Assembly (NCBI GenBank): GCA_011316305.1
Contig: SAUG01000068.1
Location: forward strand, 372,001-436,000
Direction of reading: 5' to 3'
Source of the DNA: Rusavskia elegans
Lineage: Eukaryota; Ascomycota; Lecanoromycetes; Teloschistales; Teloschistaceae
Length of the DNA: 64,000 nucleotides
Made by a program: the position numbers and the translations under genes. Under the pieces are notes generated by a model. It was not told where the DNA came from, did no database searches, and saw only the letters and a program-made list of their open reading frames with translations. Positions 48,601-59,136 of this stretch are shown in pieces (the first letter of the stretch is position 1; each line of letters starts with the position of its first letter).

Positions 48601-49390
48601 CAATCAGATGGAATTTCCTAGATTGAATGAATCGATTTGGTCCGTGTGAACGTAGCATAGCTTACATGAAATGGTGACTGCAAGGAAAGAATGAATAGAT
48701 TACAATGCTACAGCTCCATGTTTTTCAGGTAATATTGCCCATATCTACTCACGAAGTTCCGGCTAAAGGGTGGGCGCCGTCATCGTCTTCTTCTCAGGTA
48801 ACAACGGTGCTATCATAGTGGTGATTGATGGGCTTCCATCGTCATGGCGGACTGGTGGCGGTTATTCTGCTCTTGCTGTGATGGATTTTTCCGGGACAGG
48901 GACCAATATTTGAGGGTCTGGGTCTTGCTGGTGAGCGACGTAGAGGTCGTCGCGGTGAGACTTGCTGTGTCACGGAACGACCCATGATTCCAAAATGATG
49001 AAGGTGTGGAAGTTGAGGCTACCGGCAATTGGATGATCGTTATATTGAGTCGTAGTTTGTCTGAAGGTTGTGAGGCGACTAGGTCGAATGTAGAAGTTTC
49101 GTTACGGCGTTTTTGTTCATGTGTCGATTCTCGCTTGGATTGGGGTTTGGTACTGGAGATGGGTTGTATTTGCGTGCGTTTTGCCGACACGGTGGTTGTG
49201 TTAAAGTGCGCAGGCCGGGAGCCCCTATGTATCAATTATTGATATTGTCTTCTCCCTTGGGATTGGGTCCAGAATAGAGATTCGGGTTGGTATTTTATGC
49301 GGCGTATTCAGCAACCGTCTTGACAGTGGAAGAATAGGGGTCGAGGTGTTGGACCACCATGCGCGCACTCTTCGGCAAATTGAATGGAGC
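45680..49390. other. 3.7 kb gene-poor region
   Basis: No open frame with coding character or recognisable motif on either strand. It contains a degenerate telomere-like TTAGGG/GGTTCGG run (about 48361-48392), G homopolymers near 48396 and 48448 and pyrimidine-rich stretches near 48010-48200. A 141-codon minus-strand frame (48813-49235) lacks an ATG at its start and has low-complexity composition. Regulatory DNA or a non-coding transcript is possible but not shown. Confidence 0.55.
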
Positions 49391-50483
49391 TCATGCAGCT
49401 TTGGCACTGTGTTCGTCTGGCGATGTGAGGAACCAAGCAGTGCAGCTGACGACATACAAGATGAAGTCATAGCCCAAGGCGCTTACCGCTGGGCTGCTGT
49501 TGATTGCCTTCAGGATATCAGCAACCTTGTGTTCTCTCAGAGCCCAGGCCGTCTGTTGCAGGAAGAGTACACTAGAGCAAAAGAGTGCCAATACATAGGA
49601 CGTAGTGTATCCGGACTGTGCATTCTGCATGGACATTGATGTGAAACCCAAGGCTTCAAAGACAGAGGTGCGAAAAAGAGAGGGACATATCAAGAGGATC
49701 CGAAGCAAAACTATGATAGACATGAAGATAGGTTTTCCAATGTTAGTCGGCGCTCTGGCGAGGAGGATGTAGTAGGCCGCCACCGGCAAGCACTGCGTGA
49801 CTGGACCAGGTATTTGCGTGGCCAGTCCTTCATCTGAGATAGGAAAGAGGGCCATTGCTACGAAGAACAGGTTCTGTGCGAACGAGATAGGAAGGATCTG
49901 CCCTACAGCCAGGTAAGCCCAGAGATGGGGGATCTGCCTACGGGAGCCTGCAATAGTCGAGTCAATCAAATGAACCAGTATATTTCACGTGGCCTACCTT
50001 ACCCTCGATGCCGATGAACAGGGCTGAAGCCATGGAGACGAAGAGAGCTTGTTGGGTCCACCAAAAGTTGGCGCTGTTCTTGCAGATGGTCTGTGCGAAG
50101 TCGAGGAACAAAGTGGACTCTGTCAACCACTGCCATATTTGGCGTAAACCATGCCACTTCGACAAGGTAAGGAGGTCACTGGGCCCTGACAGCGCCTCAA
50201 GATTGTCCGCAGTGACCCGCTGCTGAAACGAGTAGATTAGATAGCTCAGCATGTGGTAGGACAGAGTGGAAAAACTCAACACGGCAAGAGCGACAAAAAT
50301 CTGCAATCGACTGGAAATATGTTGAGCTGTGCTTGACGACGAGCTCATTTGTGCTTTATAGGATCGATATAAGTCGACGACTATCAGTATAGAAAGAAAA
50401 AGCGCTGCAAGCACATAGCCAACAAAGATCGTGGCGCCTGCGACGTTATGCACAGACTCTGTGTCGGTGGTAATCGATGCCAT
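49391..50483 (-). CDS. Polytopic integral membrane protein of unknown function, 345 aa
   Basis: Exons 50483-50003 and 49947-49391; intron 49948-50002 keeps frame (Glu-Gly|Ser junction). Seven or eight hydrophobic segments are visible: TIFVGYVLAALFLSILIVV, LQIFVALAVLSFSTLSYHML, QALFVSMASALFIGI, LWAYLAVGQILPISFAQNLF, LPVAAYYILLAR, FMSIIVLLRILLICPSLF, YVLALFCSSVLFLQQTAWAL and YDFILYVVSCTAWFL. Fungal genomes contain many such orphan polytopic proteins. No transporter or GPCR signature is clear. A GTAAGC donor-like site (about 49488) lies inside the last exon, but reading through it keeps conserved-looking sequence (VSALGYDF). Start ATG 50483 (MASITTDTESV) is preferred over upstream non-ATG frame. 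It lies 299 bp downstream of the permease on the same strand. Confidence 0.78.
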
Positions 50484-50782
50484 CGTCTGCTTACTCACAC
50501 AGTGCTGGAGGCTGTAGGTGTAATAAAAAAAATATCGCTGGATAATCCGAGGTGTATCAAGAAGATCGTGAAGCTTGTAACGGTTGGGATAAAAATTTTC
50601 TGGATTGGCGATTGCGTCATGAAGAAACCGCGGCTCTTGGCACCAAAGACTAAGGGAGATCGGATGAAAAGACTGGACATTCATCGTTGCAAAAGGAAGG
50701 CACGACGCATCGCCGGCTTCTCTCGTAACACGGCTTGGAAACAACGAGCATCTTCTTGCCAGGACTTGTAAGGACCCGCACT

Positions 50783-53070
50783 CTAGCCAAAAATCTTGTC
50801 GAGAACTCTTCCGAAGCCGCTGCAGTGTTTATGTCAGCGTCCTCATCAATTTAATGCATTAGGGATTGCTCACCTTGCTGGAGTCGGCGTAAAGTTCCTG
50901 GTGTACTCGTCAATCTCCGCAACGTCTTGGTGCAGATCGACGTCTTGGAGCTTGATGACGCTCGTTCTTTTCAGGAGCTTCCACCCAAAGTACAACAGCG
51001 GAAACACCCCAACCATCGTATACGAAAAGAAGAACGACGTAAGCTTCCAATTACCCTTGATGAAAACTGGGAAGCCGTTCAACAACGTCATGACGATGCA
51101 GCCGGCCAACGCATACCACGCAAGGTATGGCTGCAATATGCCCTTGTATGGAAGACTATCCCGGGAGATGCCCTGTGCCGCGCAAGCTTTCTTGAACCGC
51201 GTGTAGGTGAAAGCAATGACGGAGAAGTTGATCAGTTGCGATGCTGTGATCTGTCCACCTGTCAACATGAAAACGTTTATCTGGTTGGAGCCATGAGCCA
51301 TCTACCACGCTAACGAACCATCTCAAAACCTCTGCTGTGCCACTGCTGACCTGGAGGAAACTGAGCAGGCTGATGACTAGCACAAGAAGCACGCAGTATA
51401 TTGGTACACCGTTCCTCGTGCATCGTGTGAGGATTTTGGGCGCTCGGCCCTCCAAAGCCAAGCCGAATAACGACCTTGAAGCGCAGTACACGTAGCTGTT
51501 TCCCGCGCTGAAGGCTGCCGACAATACCAAGGCGTTGACAATGTCCGGTAGCACCCTGATCCGGAGTCTGTTCATAGAAATCACATAGGGACTGGCTGCC
51601 GCGCCCGGCGCGCCGCCCTTGAATCCGTCGATGAGCTCCTGACTGTTGTAAGGAACCACGATGCCGACACATAGACTCCCGAGGACGAAGAAGGCCATCA
51701 GCCTCCCAAACGCTTTGTTGTACGCTCTCGGCATGACGACCCGGGGGTTTTCGACCTCTCCAGCTGCCATGCTGATATAATCCGGGCCAGCGACAGTGAA
51801 GCTTGCCTGGACCAGGCACGCCAGGAATCCACAGAATTGTCCAAGGGATCCCGTCGAGTAGACCTCGCCGAAAGAGCCAGGGTCTTCCCAGAACCGAAAG
51901 CCATATTTGTCACCGAGAGGGTTACCACCGACCATAGTGATGAAAGTGTAGAGGATGAGTCCGACAGCCAAGATGACTTTTCCAAGAGCAAGCCAGAATT
52001 CGGATTCGCCGTACCACTTGACGGCGAACACGTTGATCAGACTGAGACTTTCAATCAGCATTTCAATCGCCAATAGCATGTTCAGCTAACCCATAGAGCA
52101 GAAGAATGATTGCGATCATTCCTCCTGCGGGTATAATAGTAGACCAATAATGAATTATCAGGTTGCATGCTACAACTTCAAAAGGGACAAGCATGGCTTG
52201 GAGGACGAAGAAGTTGTAGCCCGCAGCAACGCCAAAGGCTTCATCGACGAAGCGGCCAGCGAAGCGGATGAAGGGCGATGAGATAGGCAGGTAAGTCACC
52301 ATTTCCGCCGAGCCTGGAGAATGGTAAGCTTCTTGGCAGCCAGACGTCGCCTGGCACGGTCCGTATATGTATCATTTTCACCGGGATCGAGCAAAGTCAC
52401 TGAAGTCACCCCAAGCCCGTACGGAGATTGTCCATATTTGAGGGCACCTCGCGAAAGATCCTCACAAGGAGCACATGTCCGAGGAGGGAAGGTAGGCTTA
52501 CAGATTGTGATTGCTAAGATGAAGGTGCACCTGCGAGACACAAGTAGCTCTAGAGGTGCCCATTGGACATACATGATGTTTTCTGGGAAGAATTGACCGC
52601 CTCAGAGAGCGACTCACCATAACGTGAAAGCTATGAACAGCGAGCCAGGCCCTCCCTTTCAAGCAGTCACTTAGCATCACAGGGGCTGGGAATGAACACC
52701 TCAATTCTCACCTGAATCAATGCCTGGCCTAGAGTGTGTCAGTCAATGCCATAACGTTCATGAAGATGACGTACCGATCTGGACGAAGAGTGCTGTGCCG
52801 ATGGTGCTAAGCAGTTCAGTTGGCTGCAGCGAGCATGATAGCAAGGAGAGATGCATACCCTCCGATGCCAATCAATTGAATATGCCTCGATTTGAGTCTC
52901 CGATGCGTATTATCGGAACCCAGCTTCAAGGATACACTGCTAGAAGGGGAACCAGGCATGGCATTGACCGGGACTTTCTCGTCGGCTTCGACATCTTGGG
53001 TGAGAGGTCCTTTGCTACCAGAAGTCCCGAGCTTCTGGCTGTTGTGGGCTTCGAACCCTGTAGACGCCAT
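50783..53070 (-). CDS. Amino-acid permease (APC superfamily, YAT type), 566 aa
   Basis: Plasma-membrane proton/amino-acid symporter with about 12 membrane helices. Nine exons: 53070-52859, 52806-52775, 52728-52712, 52655-52618, 52530-52502, 52313-52091, 52041-51306, 51250-50874 and 50819-50783. They total 1701 nt, with every junction in phase. The family entry LKSRHIQLIGIGGTIGTALF is assembled across exons 1-2. IGQALIQGGPGSLFIAFTLW comes from exons 2-5. AEMVTYLPISSPFIRFAGRF, FTVAGPDYISMAAGEVENPR and ITASQLINFSVIAFTY follow, and the C-terminus is GFGRVLDKIFG. Exons 2-5 are very short (32, 17, 38, 29 nt), and intron 5 (52314-52501) is long at 188 nt. Substrate specificity cannot be read from the sequence. 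The N-terminal 60 residues are hydrophilic cytosolic tail. Confidence 0.93.
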
Positions 53071-53686
53071 AGTCGTTCCTGGAGAGTAAAGCGGTACAAT
53101 GGATGAAGAAACCCAGGGGAACCAGCAAAGACCCCCAAAAGCACCTCCATCCCAACGCGTGAGCTGCCAAGACAAGGCCCAGGAACTTGCTTGATCGGTC
53201 CAGAGGACTCGGATGGATCTGCCACCGTTTCCGCTAGGCGTATTGCAAGGTGCTCCGGTACGATGGCGGAGTGGGGTATTGCACCATTCGTATGGGACAA
53301 TTGACTTCAAAGGCTCGCGAGTTGTGGCGAGCAGAATCGTTCGGACACTTCGACTTGACCAATTGAACACTCGACACCACGACTGTCAGCCATATCGAAT
53401 GCCGGATTGAACATTCGAAACCACGACTGCCAGCCAAATCGGACGCCCTGCCAATGCATGAGACTGCAGGCTTAGTGTCCGGATTTTCTGAGAAAGGGTC
53501 CAAGGCCCTTTGGAAGCAACGGGACGCCAAGGCGCGATAACCTCCGAAGACTGGCGGTGTCGGCATATCCGAGGATTAGGATCGATCATGTTAATCAATC
53601 TCAAATCTCCAAAAGCTCGCTGAGAACGCTGTACATATTGGGCCTGGAGTACAAGTAAGAAAAGCTAAACATACAACCTCATCAAC
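53071..53686. other. Intergenic with dispersed repeat copy B
   Basis: Divergent promoter region between the permease (minus) and prefoldin 5 (plus). It contains copy B of the dispersed repeat (53329-53480), which itself includes a duplicated segment. Confidence 0.6.
53329..53480. repeat. Dispersed MITE-like repeat, copy B (152 bp) with an internal duplication
   Basis: Its ends match copy A at 15358-15455 (21 identical bases on the left, 13 on the right). Inside, a unit beginning TTGAACA and containing CCACGACTG occurs twice in tandem (about 53361-53404 and 53405-53448, diverged). A CCGATTTGGC-like segment present in copy A is found here in inverted orientation (CCAAATCGGA near 53436). No coding capacity. 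Confidence 0.6.
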
Positions 53687-54430
53687 ATGACCTCAAAAGA
53701 CGCCCCAACCCAACCGCAATCCCAACCCAGTATGACAACAATCCGCCCGCTATCTACTCCCAGAACCTCAAAACAAATCATACTGACAAACACCTGCTTC
53801 CCAGTCAACCTCTCCACCCTCCCCATCCCCCAACTCACATCCATCAAAAACCAACTCACCCAAGAACTCCAACACCTCACCAACTCCTTCACCCAGCTCC
53901 GAACCGCGCAGGCCAAATTCCGCGACTGCATAAAAAGCATCAGAGATGGCATCGAGAAGGGCGCCAAGACACAGGGAGCGGCAAAATCGATTCTCGTCCC
54001 TTTGACGCCGTCGCTATATGTACCGGGTACACTCGCATCCACGGAAACGGTGTTGGTGGATATAGGCACGGGGTTTTATGTTGAGAAGGTCAGTCAGCTT
54101 CCCACACGCGTCGTCTTATCTTGGTATTGGAGGCTGTTGCTGGAACGGATGGAGTTGATTGGAGTGAAATATAGACACCACCGGCAGCGCGACAGTTCTA
54201 TACGGCTAAAGTCGAGGAGCTGGGGAAGAATCTTAAGGATCTGGAGACCATAGTGCAGGGGAAGCAGGGGAATTTGACGGTTGTGGAAGATGGTATGTGT
54301 GAATCTACTCTACCTGGAAAGTGGTATGCGGGGGCTGACGAAAGCTGGGACAGTGTTACGGCAGAGGATGATTAGTGAGTCTACAAATAGTAGTGAAGGG
54401 GGGAAAGGCGGCGGAGGAGGCGACGGCTGA
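53687..54430 (+). CDS. GIM5: Prefoldin subunit 5 (GIM5/PAC10-complex alpha-type), 198 aa
   Basis: Alpha-class subunit of the hexameric prefoldin chaperone that delivers nascent actin and tubulin to TRiC/CCT in the cytosol. Exons 53687-54088, 54175-54292 and 54354-54430; introns 54089-54174 and 54293-54353 keep frame. After a Thr/Pro/Gln-rich N-terminus of about 40 residues comes helix 1 (LPIPQLTSIKNQLTQELQHL, TNSFTQLRTAQAKFRDC). The beta-hairpin core ILVPLTPSLYVPGTL and TVLVDIGTGFYVEK follows, then helix 2 (PAARQFYTAKVEELGKNLKD, LETIVQGKQGNLTVVEDVLR). A Gly-rich tail ends the protein. The N-terminal extension is longer than in yeast. The composition of exon 1 is A/C-rich on the coding strand. 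Confidence 0.93.
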
Positions 54431-54807
54431 GGATATAGAGTCAATATAGGAATCAATTGACCAGGGTCTTTTCCCGTTTCACTATCTGTTTATTGAGTAA
54501 ATCTGCTAATGTTGTATTGTAAACATGTGATATCTAAGCATAGAAGGCAATAGCTTGTTATGTCGCCTAAGATCTTGGTCACGCTCGTAGTACCCGTCGG
54601 ATTGCTTTCGACCAGTCATCATTCAGATGCTGAAGCAATACCTGGATGGCCGGGAAGACAACAGGAGCTTGTTAACGAAGGAGTTGATAGCATTCCCACT
54701 TCATCATTCCCATCTCCACATTGTCACCTTCTGATGAGGTCGAGTTGTACGAGCAAGGTTAGCATCTCATGAACGATCAACCTTCAGCGGTGCCCATGCA
54801 CTGATGC
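54431..54807. other. Convergent intergenic region
   Basis: 3' flanks of prefoldin 5 (plus) and the 736-residue unknown (minus). No feature recognised. Confidence 0.55.
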
Positions 54808-57123
54808 CTAGAACAATTGCTCTTGCTCACCCTCTCCTTCTTTCGTTGGCTGGCGGTCTTGACCAGAATCATTCGTGATCTCGGCCGAATCGAGGAGATC
54901 CGCCTTCAGTCCATCTAGGAAATCCCCAATAGCCCGAGTGTGGAGTAAGAAATCTTTGAATCCAGCATCCGGCTCCCTGCTTGCCGAAGGCTTGATAGGT
55001 TCGAAAAAAGGGTCGACATATGGATTCCAAGATGCTGAATGGCCAACACCCAACCTAGCATTCTCGCTGAGCTTCGAATCCCATTCTCTGTCGTAGAGGC
55101 TCACGGCCCATTGGGTGGTGCTCGGAAGCCAGGGATTATCTCCGTCGTATCCATCGTATCGTGATATCTCGATGGCGAACTTGGGTTGAGCCTTGAGACA
55201 GTATCGGAATGTCGTCTTTTGCTCCAATCCGAGGACTGCAAAATCGGCAGGGCTGGTAAAGATCTTGTGTCCCGAGACGGCGGGATCTGTATCAGGGGGC
55301 GGCTTCTTGAATTCGACGCCGGTCGCGAACGTCTCCATTCGAGAAGTGATGCGGCTAGGATCTACGAGATTATCTGCGGATATCTTGAGCTGCCAGGAGA
55401 TGCCGCTAGGTCTATTAGATCAAGCCCCAAAGGTACGAAACGTGGACATACCTGTGGAGGCGGACGTTGAAAGCCTCTAGGGGCGCCGCCTGAGGTACGC
55501 CGTCAGCCTTCGGACCTTTTATCCAAAGCGCTTTGGAAGGCTCAAATCCCCCGCCTGCAGTATTTGCCTTGAAATCTATTTCCAGCTGTATCATTTCTTC
55601 AGCCTTTTCTGGGTGACGGAGATAGAACAGAGCAGTATACTGTGGCGGAATGATTGCTAGACTGTCGTCACTTATCCCGATCGCTTGAAAGAGGTTGTCT
55701 GCGTGATGGATTCGGTCGACAACATCTCGCGCCGGGCGGTCAAGTTGGAGACTGTACAAAAGGTGAGTATCAACACCGTAACAGGCAGAAGGAAACATAG
55801 GGTTGCTCACTCCCTAATCAAAGTGCCTCTTGTACCCGCCGATTGCACATCCGTCTCGAACTTCGTTAGAGTCACAGAAGGGACACCAGGTGGCCATTGA
55901 AATTTGATCAGGGCAAATGTCCCAAATTGGGCTCTCATTCGAAGATGCCCTCGAAAGTAGGGTATTCTTTCTAGTACCTTCTCGATTGCTGTACTCATTC
56001 TGATTTGGTTCCGAAGTGCCGACTTCTCAGCCTCCAGTTCCCAGTCCACGATGTCGATGGGGTCAAGCTTGTTGCCGCAGGACTCTGGAATTCTGCTCGG
56101 TGTCCGGCTCGGACCAAGAAGAGGTCCTGGTATCGTTTGAACACCATCACGATAGTTGATAGTGCTCGGTGGCTCAATTAAGTAAAGTATCAAAGGTCGA
56201 TCGTCGCGCGCTACAAACTCCTTGATGGTGTTCTCTATGCGCTGGATAACCTCATAGATTTTTTCGATACTGTTGTTGGAATAAATCTTGAAAACTGAAC
56301 GTGCTTCATCAAAGGTGATATGGACCTTGTATTCCATCCGCAGCGGGTCGAGCGCTTCGCAGCTTGGGCCAAACAGATCGGTTGCCCGGATTTCGTCATT
56401 TGGCCATAGAAAGTAGCCATTGTACTTGAATTGCTGCCCTTGCTCTGGCGCCTTCTGATATTGCTGTCTCTTAGCGTCGCGTTGTGCAATGCGCTCATCG
56501 GCAGCATATTGGTAGCCTATAAAGGATTTGCTCTCTGCAAAAGCGTTCCTGGCCAGAGTCTTTGCCTTTGAAGCAGCCCGGATGCTCACTTGATACCGCC
56601 ATGCCTTGACCGAAAGGTCAACTTGCTTCGGATTGCCCCATATTTGAAGTTTCGATTCGCCAAGTGAGCGCTGGGGTAAAATGAACGATCCGACACGAGC
56701 TCCAATCTGTTCGAAAGCACGCGAAATACTGCCCACATTCGGCTCGATATCTTTGAGAGGTTTTCCCATATCGATAATTCGATCCGGCGGCTTATTATTA
56801 CGGAAAGCAACTTTCGCAGCATTGTCTTGCTTGGCTGAGAGTGTGATGATCTGTTGCCGCCTTGGAGGGTTCTTAGAGCCAATTGTCTGGGCTGATTTTC
56901 GATTCCAGTGCTGTGGGCGAGGTTTTGGAGGACAGGCCGGGGCTGTGTTGTGGACCTTGGTCAAGATGGGTTCTTCGCTGATAGATTCGGACGAATGATC
57001 TTCCTCGATATCCTGATTGAAGTAGCTGCTTATCGTGTTGCCTTGGTGAACACCAGGCTCCTCTTTGACTTGCCATTCCAGCGCGTTCTTTTTCTCGCGT
57101 ACTCTGAGATAACTTTCTGCCAT
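54808..57123 (-). CDS. Large conserved-looking fungal protein of unknown function, 736 aa
   Basis: Exons 57123-55811, 55751-55452 and 55405-54808 (introns 59 and 46 nt) give 2211 nt in frame. The N-terminus is charged and disordered (to about residue 110). The middle, about 120-290, has SRAFEQIGARVGSFILPQRS and SKLQIWGNPKQVDLSVKAWR, and then KVHITFDEARSVFKIYSNNS with IEKIYEVIQRIENTIKEFVA. Alternating beta/alpha stretches of this kind recall KH-like or related RNA-binding folds, but no GXXG loop is evident. The C-terminal half has FRGHLRMRAQFGTFALIKFQ, NTAGGGFEPSKALWIKGPKA and a final acidic tail (KEGEGEQEQLF). I do not recognise an experimentally known family. It is probably an intracellular soluble protein, since there is no signal or membrane segment. 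Confidence 0.75.
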
Positions 57124-58118
57124 AGTTGCAAGAAGCGAGGTAAGACGCAGATCTCGTTCGTAAATCCGGCGAAGTAGACAAGTAGTTGACGACGGATTTG
57201 TGATGGTAATGGATTGATGGTGGGCAATGATCGTGCCTGTAGTTATGTATCAAGTGTGATCTTCACATAGGGAATAATGGCTTCCAGACTGTGGAGTTGG
57301 GAACTGATAAAAAGCTGGGGTCGCTGAAGGTGTGACGAAAAGAAGCCTTGAAGTGAAGGAGCTAATGAAGGTTGGAGTGCGAAAAGTAAAGAACCAAGTG
57401 GTTAGTGCAAATCCATTGTATTCATAGGTGACCAAACGGGAAGCTGCGTTCATCGTGCAAGTCTGGAATCGACTTCACGTTGCTCTTTCCAGGATAGAAA
57501 AAAGCGTTTCGACTTCTGAGTGAAAGCCATAGCTACCATTCCTTGGTTCACGAGGTCTATCACAGTCTGTCGTGATTTGCTGCGACGCGGCTTTTCTGAG
57601 TCGCAGCTGTACATAATCACATGCTGTTTAGCACCATAGAGCTCTGTCCAAGTGGAGGGTACCGGTGGACCTTTCAGTACCAGACCTTACAATTTGTCAA
57701 ATAAGACTACGCGCACATCACTGAGTCTCGATTCATCACTGCAAGGAAGTCGACCTGTCGACCTAGTGTCTGATCCATGCAACGTAAGTTCCAAGCTGTG
57801 CTACGAAAAGTCGGTTTTTCGTTCGCACATGGTCGATGTGTGAGCCAGTGTCAAGGCTTCGTCTTGCTCCCTGATACGACACCAGCAGCCGTGGCCCCGG
57901 TACCGGCAGCTGCAGATGGAGGGGATTTTCTGCGTATTTTGCCGAACAGTTTCTTGCAAACATTTATCGATGGCACAAGGGCTACTCTAGCGAACCATGG
58001 GGTAGCCCAGACACTCAGGGGAAGTCGAAGGGGCAGCAATGCTTTGACGATGACCCATGCGGTGGCGAACCTATCGTGCACATCAGCTTTGGCAACGTCT
58101 CCATAAAAAAGATTGCAC
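57124..58118. other. Intergenic, no gene seen
   Basis: Promoter of the 736-residue gene on the left and 3' flank of the small membrane protein on the right. Only motif-free short open frames. Confidence 0.5.
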
Positions 58119-58664
58119 CTACTCGACTACAACTCTGCTTCCAACTTCACCAGCCTTCCACCATCTATCTCTTCTTGCCACACGCTCCTCACCCAGCCAT
58201 CCCCTCTTTCTGAACCATTTTCCGAAAATCTCAACACCTTTGCTGACCCATGCACCTTCGCTGATGTACGGCGGTAGCCAGCGAGTGTAGTGGAAAACTC
58301 CGGCCAGCCCAAATAATGGAACAATGGCTGTCAATTCGTGAAGCAACAAGAATGCTGAGATGTGTGTCACGGGAGCGGTAATGAGGGGCGTCGTATATCG
58401 CTGTAGAAATTTGGGTAGTCGGTTATTGATCCGATCAACTCGCAAACGAGTTTTTTGGGATGCATCTGGCGCGATGTCATCCGCTTTGTTGGAGAAGAAT
58501 CGCCGAGGAACGGAGATGCGAACTTGGGTGACGTTTGAAAGCAGACGGCGCGGGAACCCACGCAAGGGAAGCCTGATCATGAACAAGAACTGCGCTCCAT
58601 TTAAGGTGCAGAAAACGGAACTGGTGAGTGCATTGGTGCGAGCAGTGATGCGCTGGATTGACAT
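58119..58664 (-). CDS. Probable mitochondrial single-pass membrane protein, 181 aa
   Basis: Single exon from ATG 58664; an internal ATG at 58583 (MIRLPLRGFPRRLLSNVTQV) would also give a good basic, Ser-containing mitochondrial presequence. The core is LRVDRINNRLPKFLQRYTTP, LITAPVTHISAFLLLHELTA and IVPLFGLAGVFHYTRWLPPY with one membrane region, and then ISEGAWVSKGVEIFGKWFRK and a basic tail. From memory this resembles the fungal MRX11-type mitochondrial proteins associated with mitochondrial gene expression. I hold that only moderately. The stop (58119) follows VVVE directly. It is divergent from the 741-residue gene, with 472 bp between starts. Confidence 0.72.
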   Translation of the reverse strand: MSIQRITARTNALTSSVFCTLNGAQFLFMIRLPLRGFPRRLLSNVTQVRISVPRRFFSNKADDIAPDASQKTRLRVDRINNRLPKFLQRYTTPLITAPVTHISAFLLLHELTAIVPLFGLAGVFHYTRWLPPYISEGAWVSKGVEIFGKWFRKRGWLGEERVARRDRWWKAGEVGSRVVVE

Positions 58665-59136
58665 CGTCAGAGCAGGAGTCGTAAGGCTAAAGTGCGGGCA
58701 TTAGCGTGGCGCGTAAACGCGTCCATAAGTGGAGACCGGCGCTGTTTTTGGAGGCTTAAGGTATGCAGGCGTTTCATAACGGTATTAACACAGTATGAGA
58801 GCGGGCAAGGTACAGCGCTCTGATTTCTGCGAATCGTTATAGACACCTCCATTTATTCAACATTCCGATTAGTCAATGTGCCCCAAAACTGTCAGGAGGG
58901 TTGGGGAGATTCCGGCCTGGATTAAGGAGGCTCAGTTCAATTTTCCTTCTGGCACTCGGTGCCACCATGGGCGAGGTCGCGCACCAGATCCAGCCAGATA
59001 CCCTCTCTTGCATGAGGCAAAGCCGCAGCCTCACCATGAGAGACACTTTTAAGAGAGCTTGACTGTTGAACTCGGCGACGCAAAAACGAAACGATATTGT
59101 GGCACAATATCTCAAGGAGCCAGAATTCTACCCAAC
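58665..59136. other. Divergent intergenic region
   Basis: Promoters of the mitochondrial-type gene (minus) and the 741-residue gene (plus). No element recognised. Confidence 0.5.

Noticed and set aside
48813..49235. 141-codon minus-strand frame
   Set aside because: It begins at TTG, is Ser/Thr/Gln-rich low complexity, has no motif and no splice partner.
53044..53060. B-box-like GGTTCGAAGCC on the minus strand
   Set aside because: It lies inside the first coding exon of the permease and has no tRNA structure around it.
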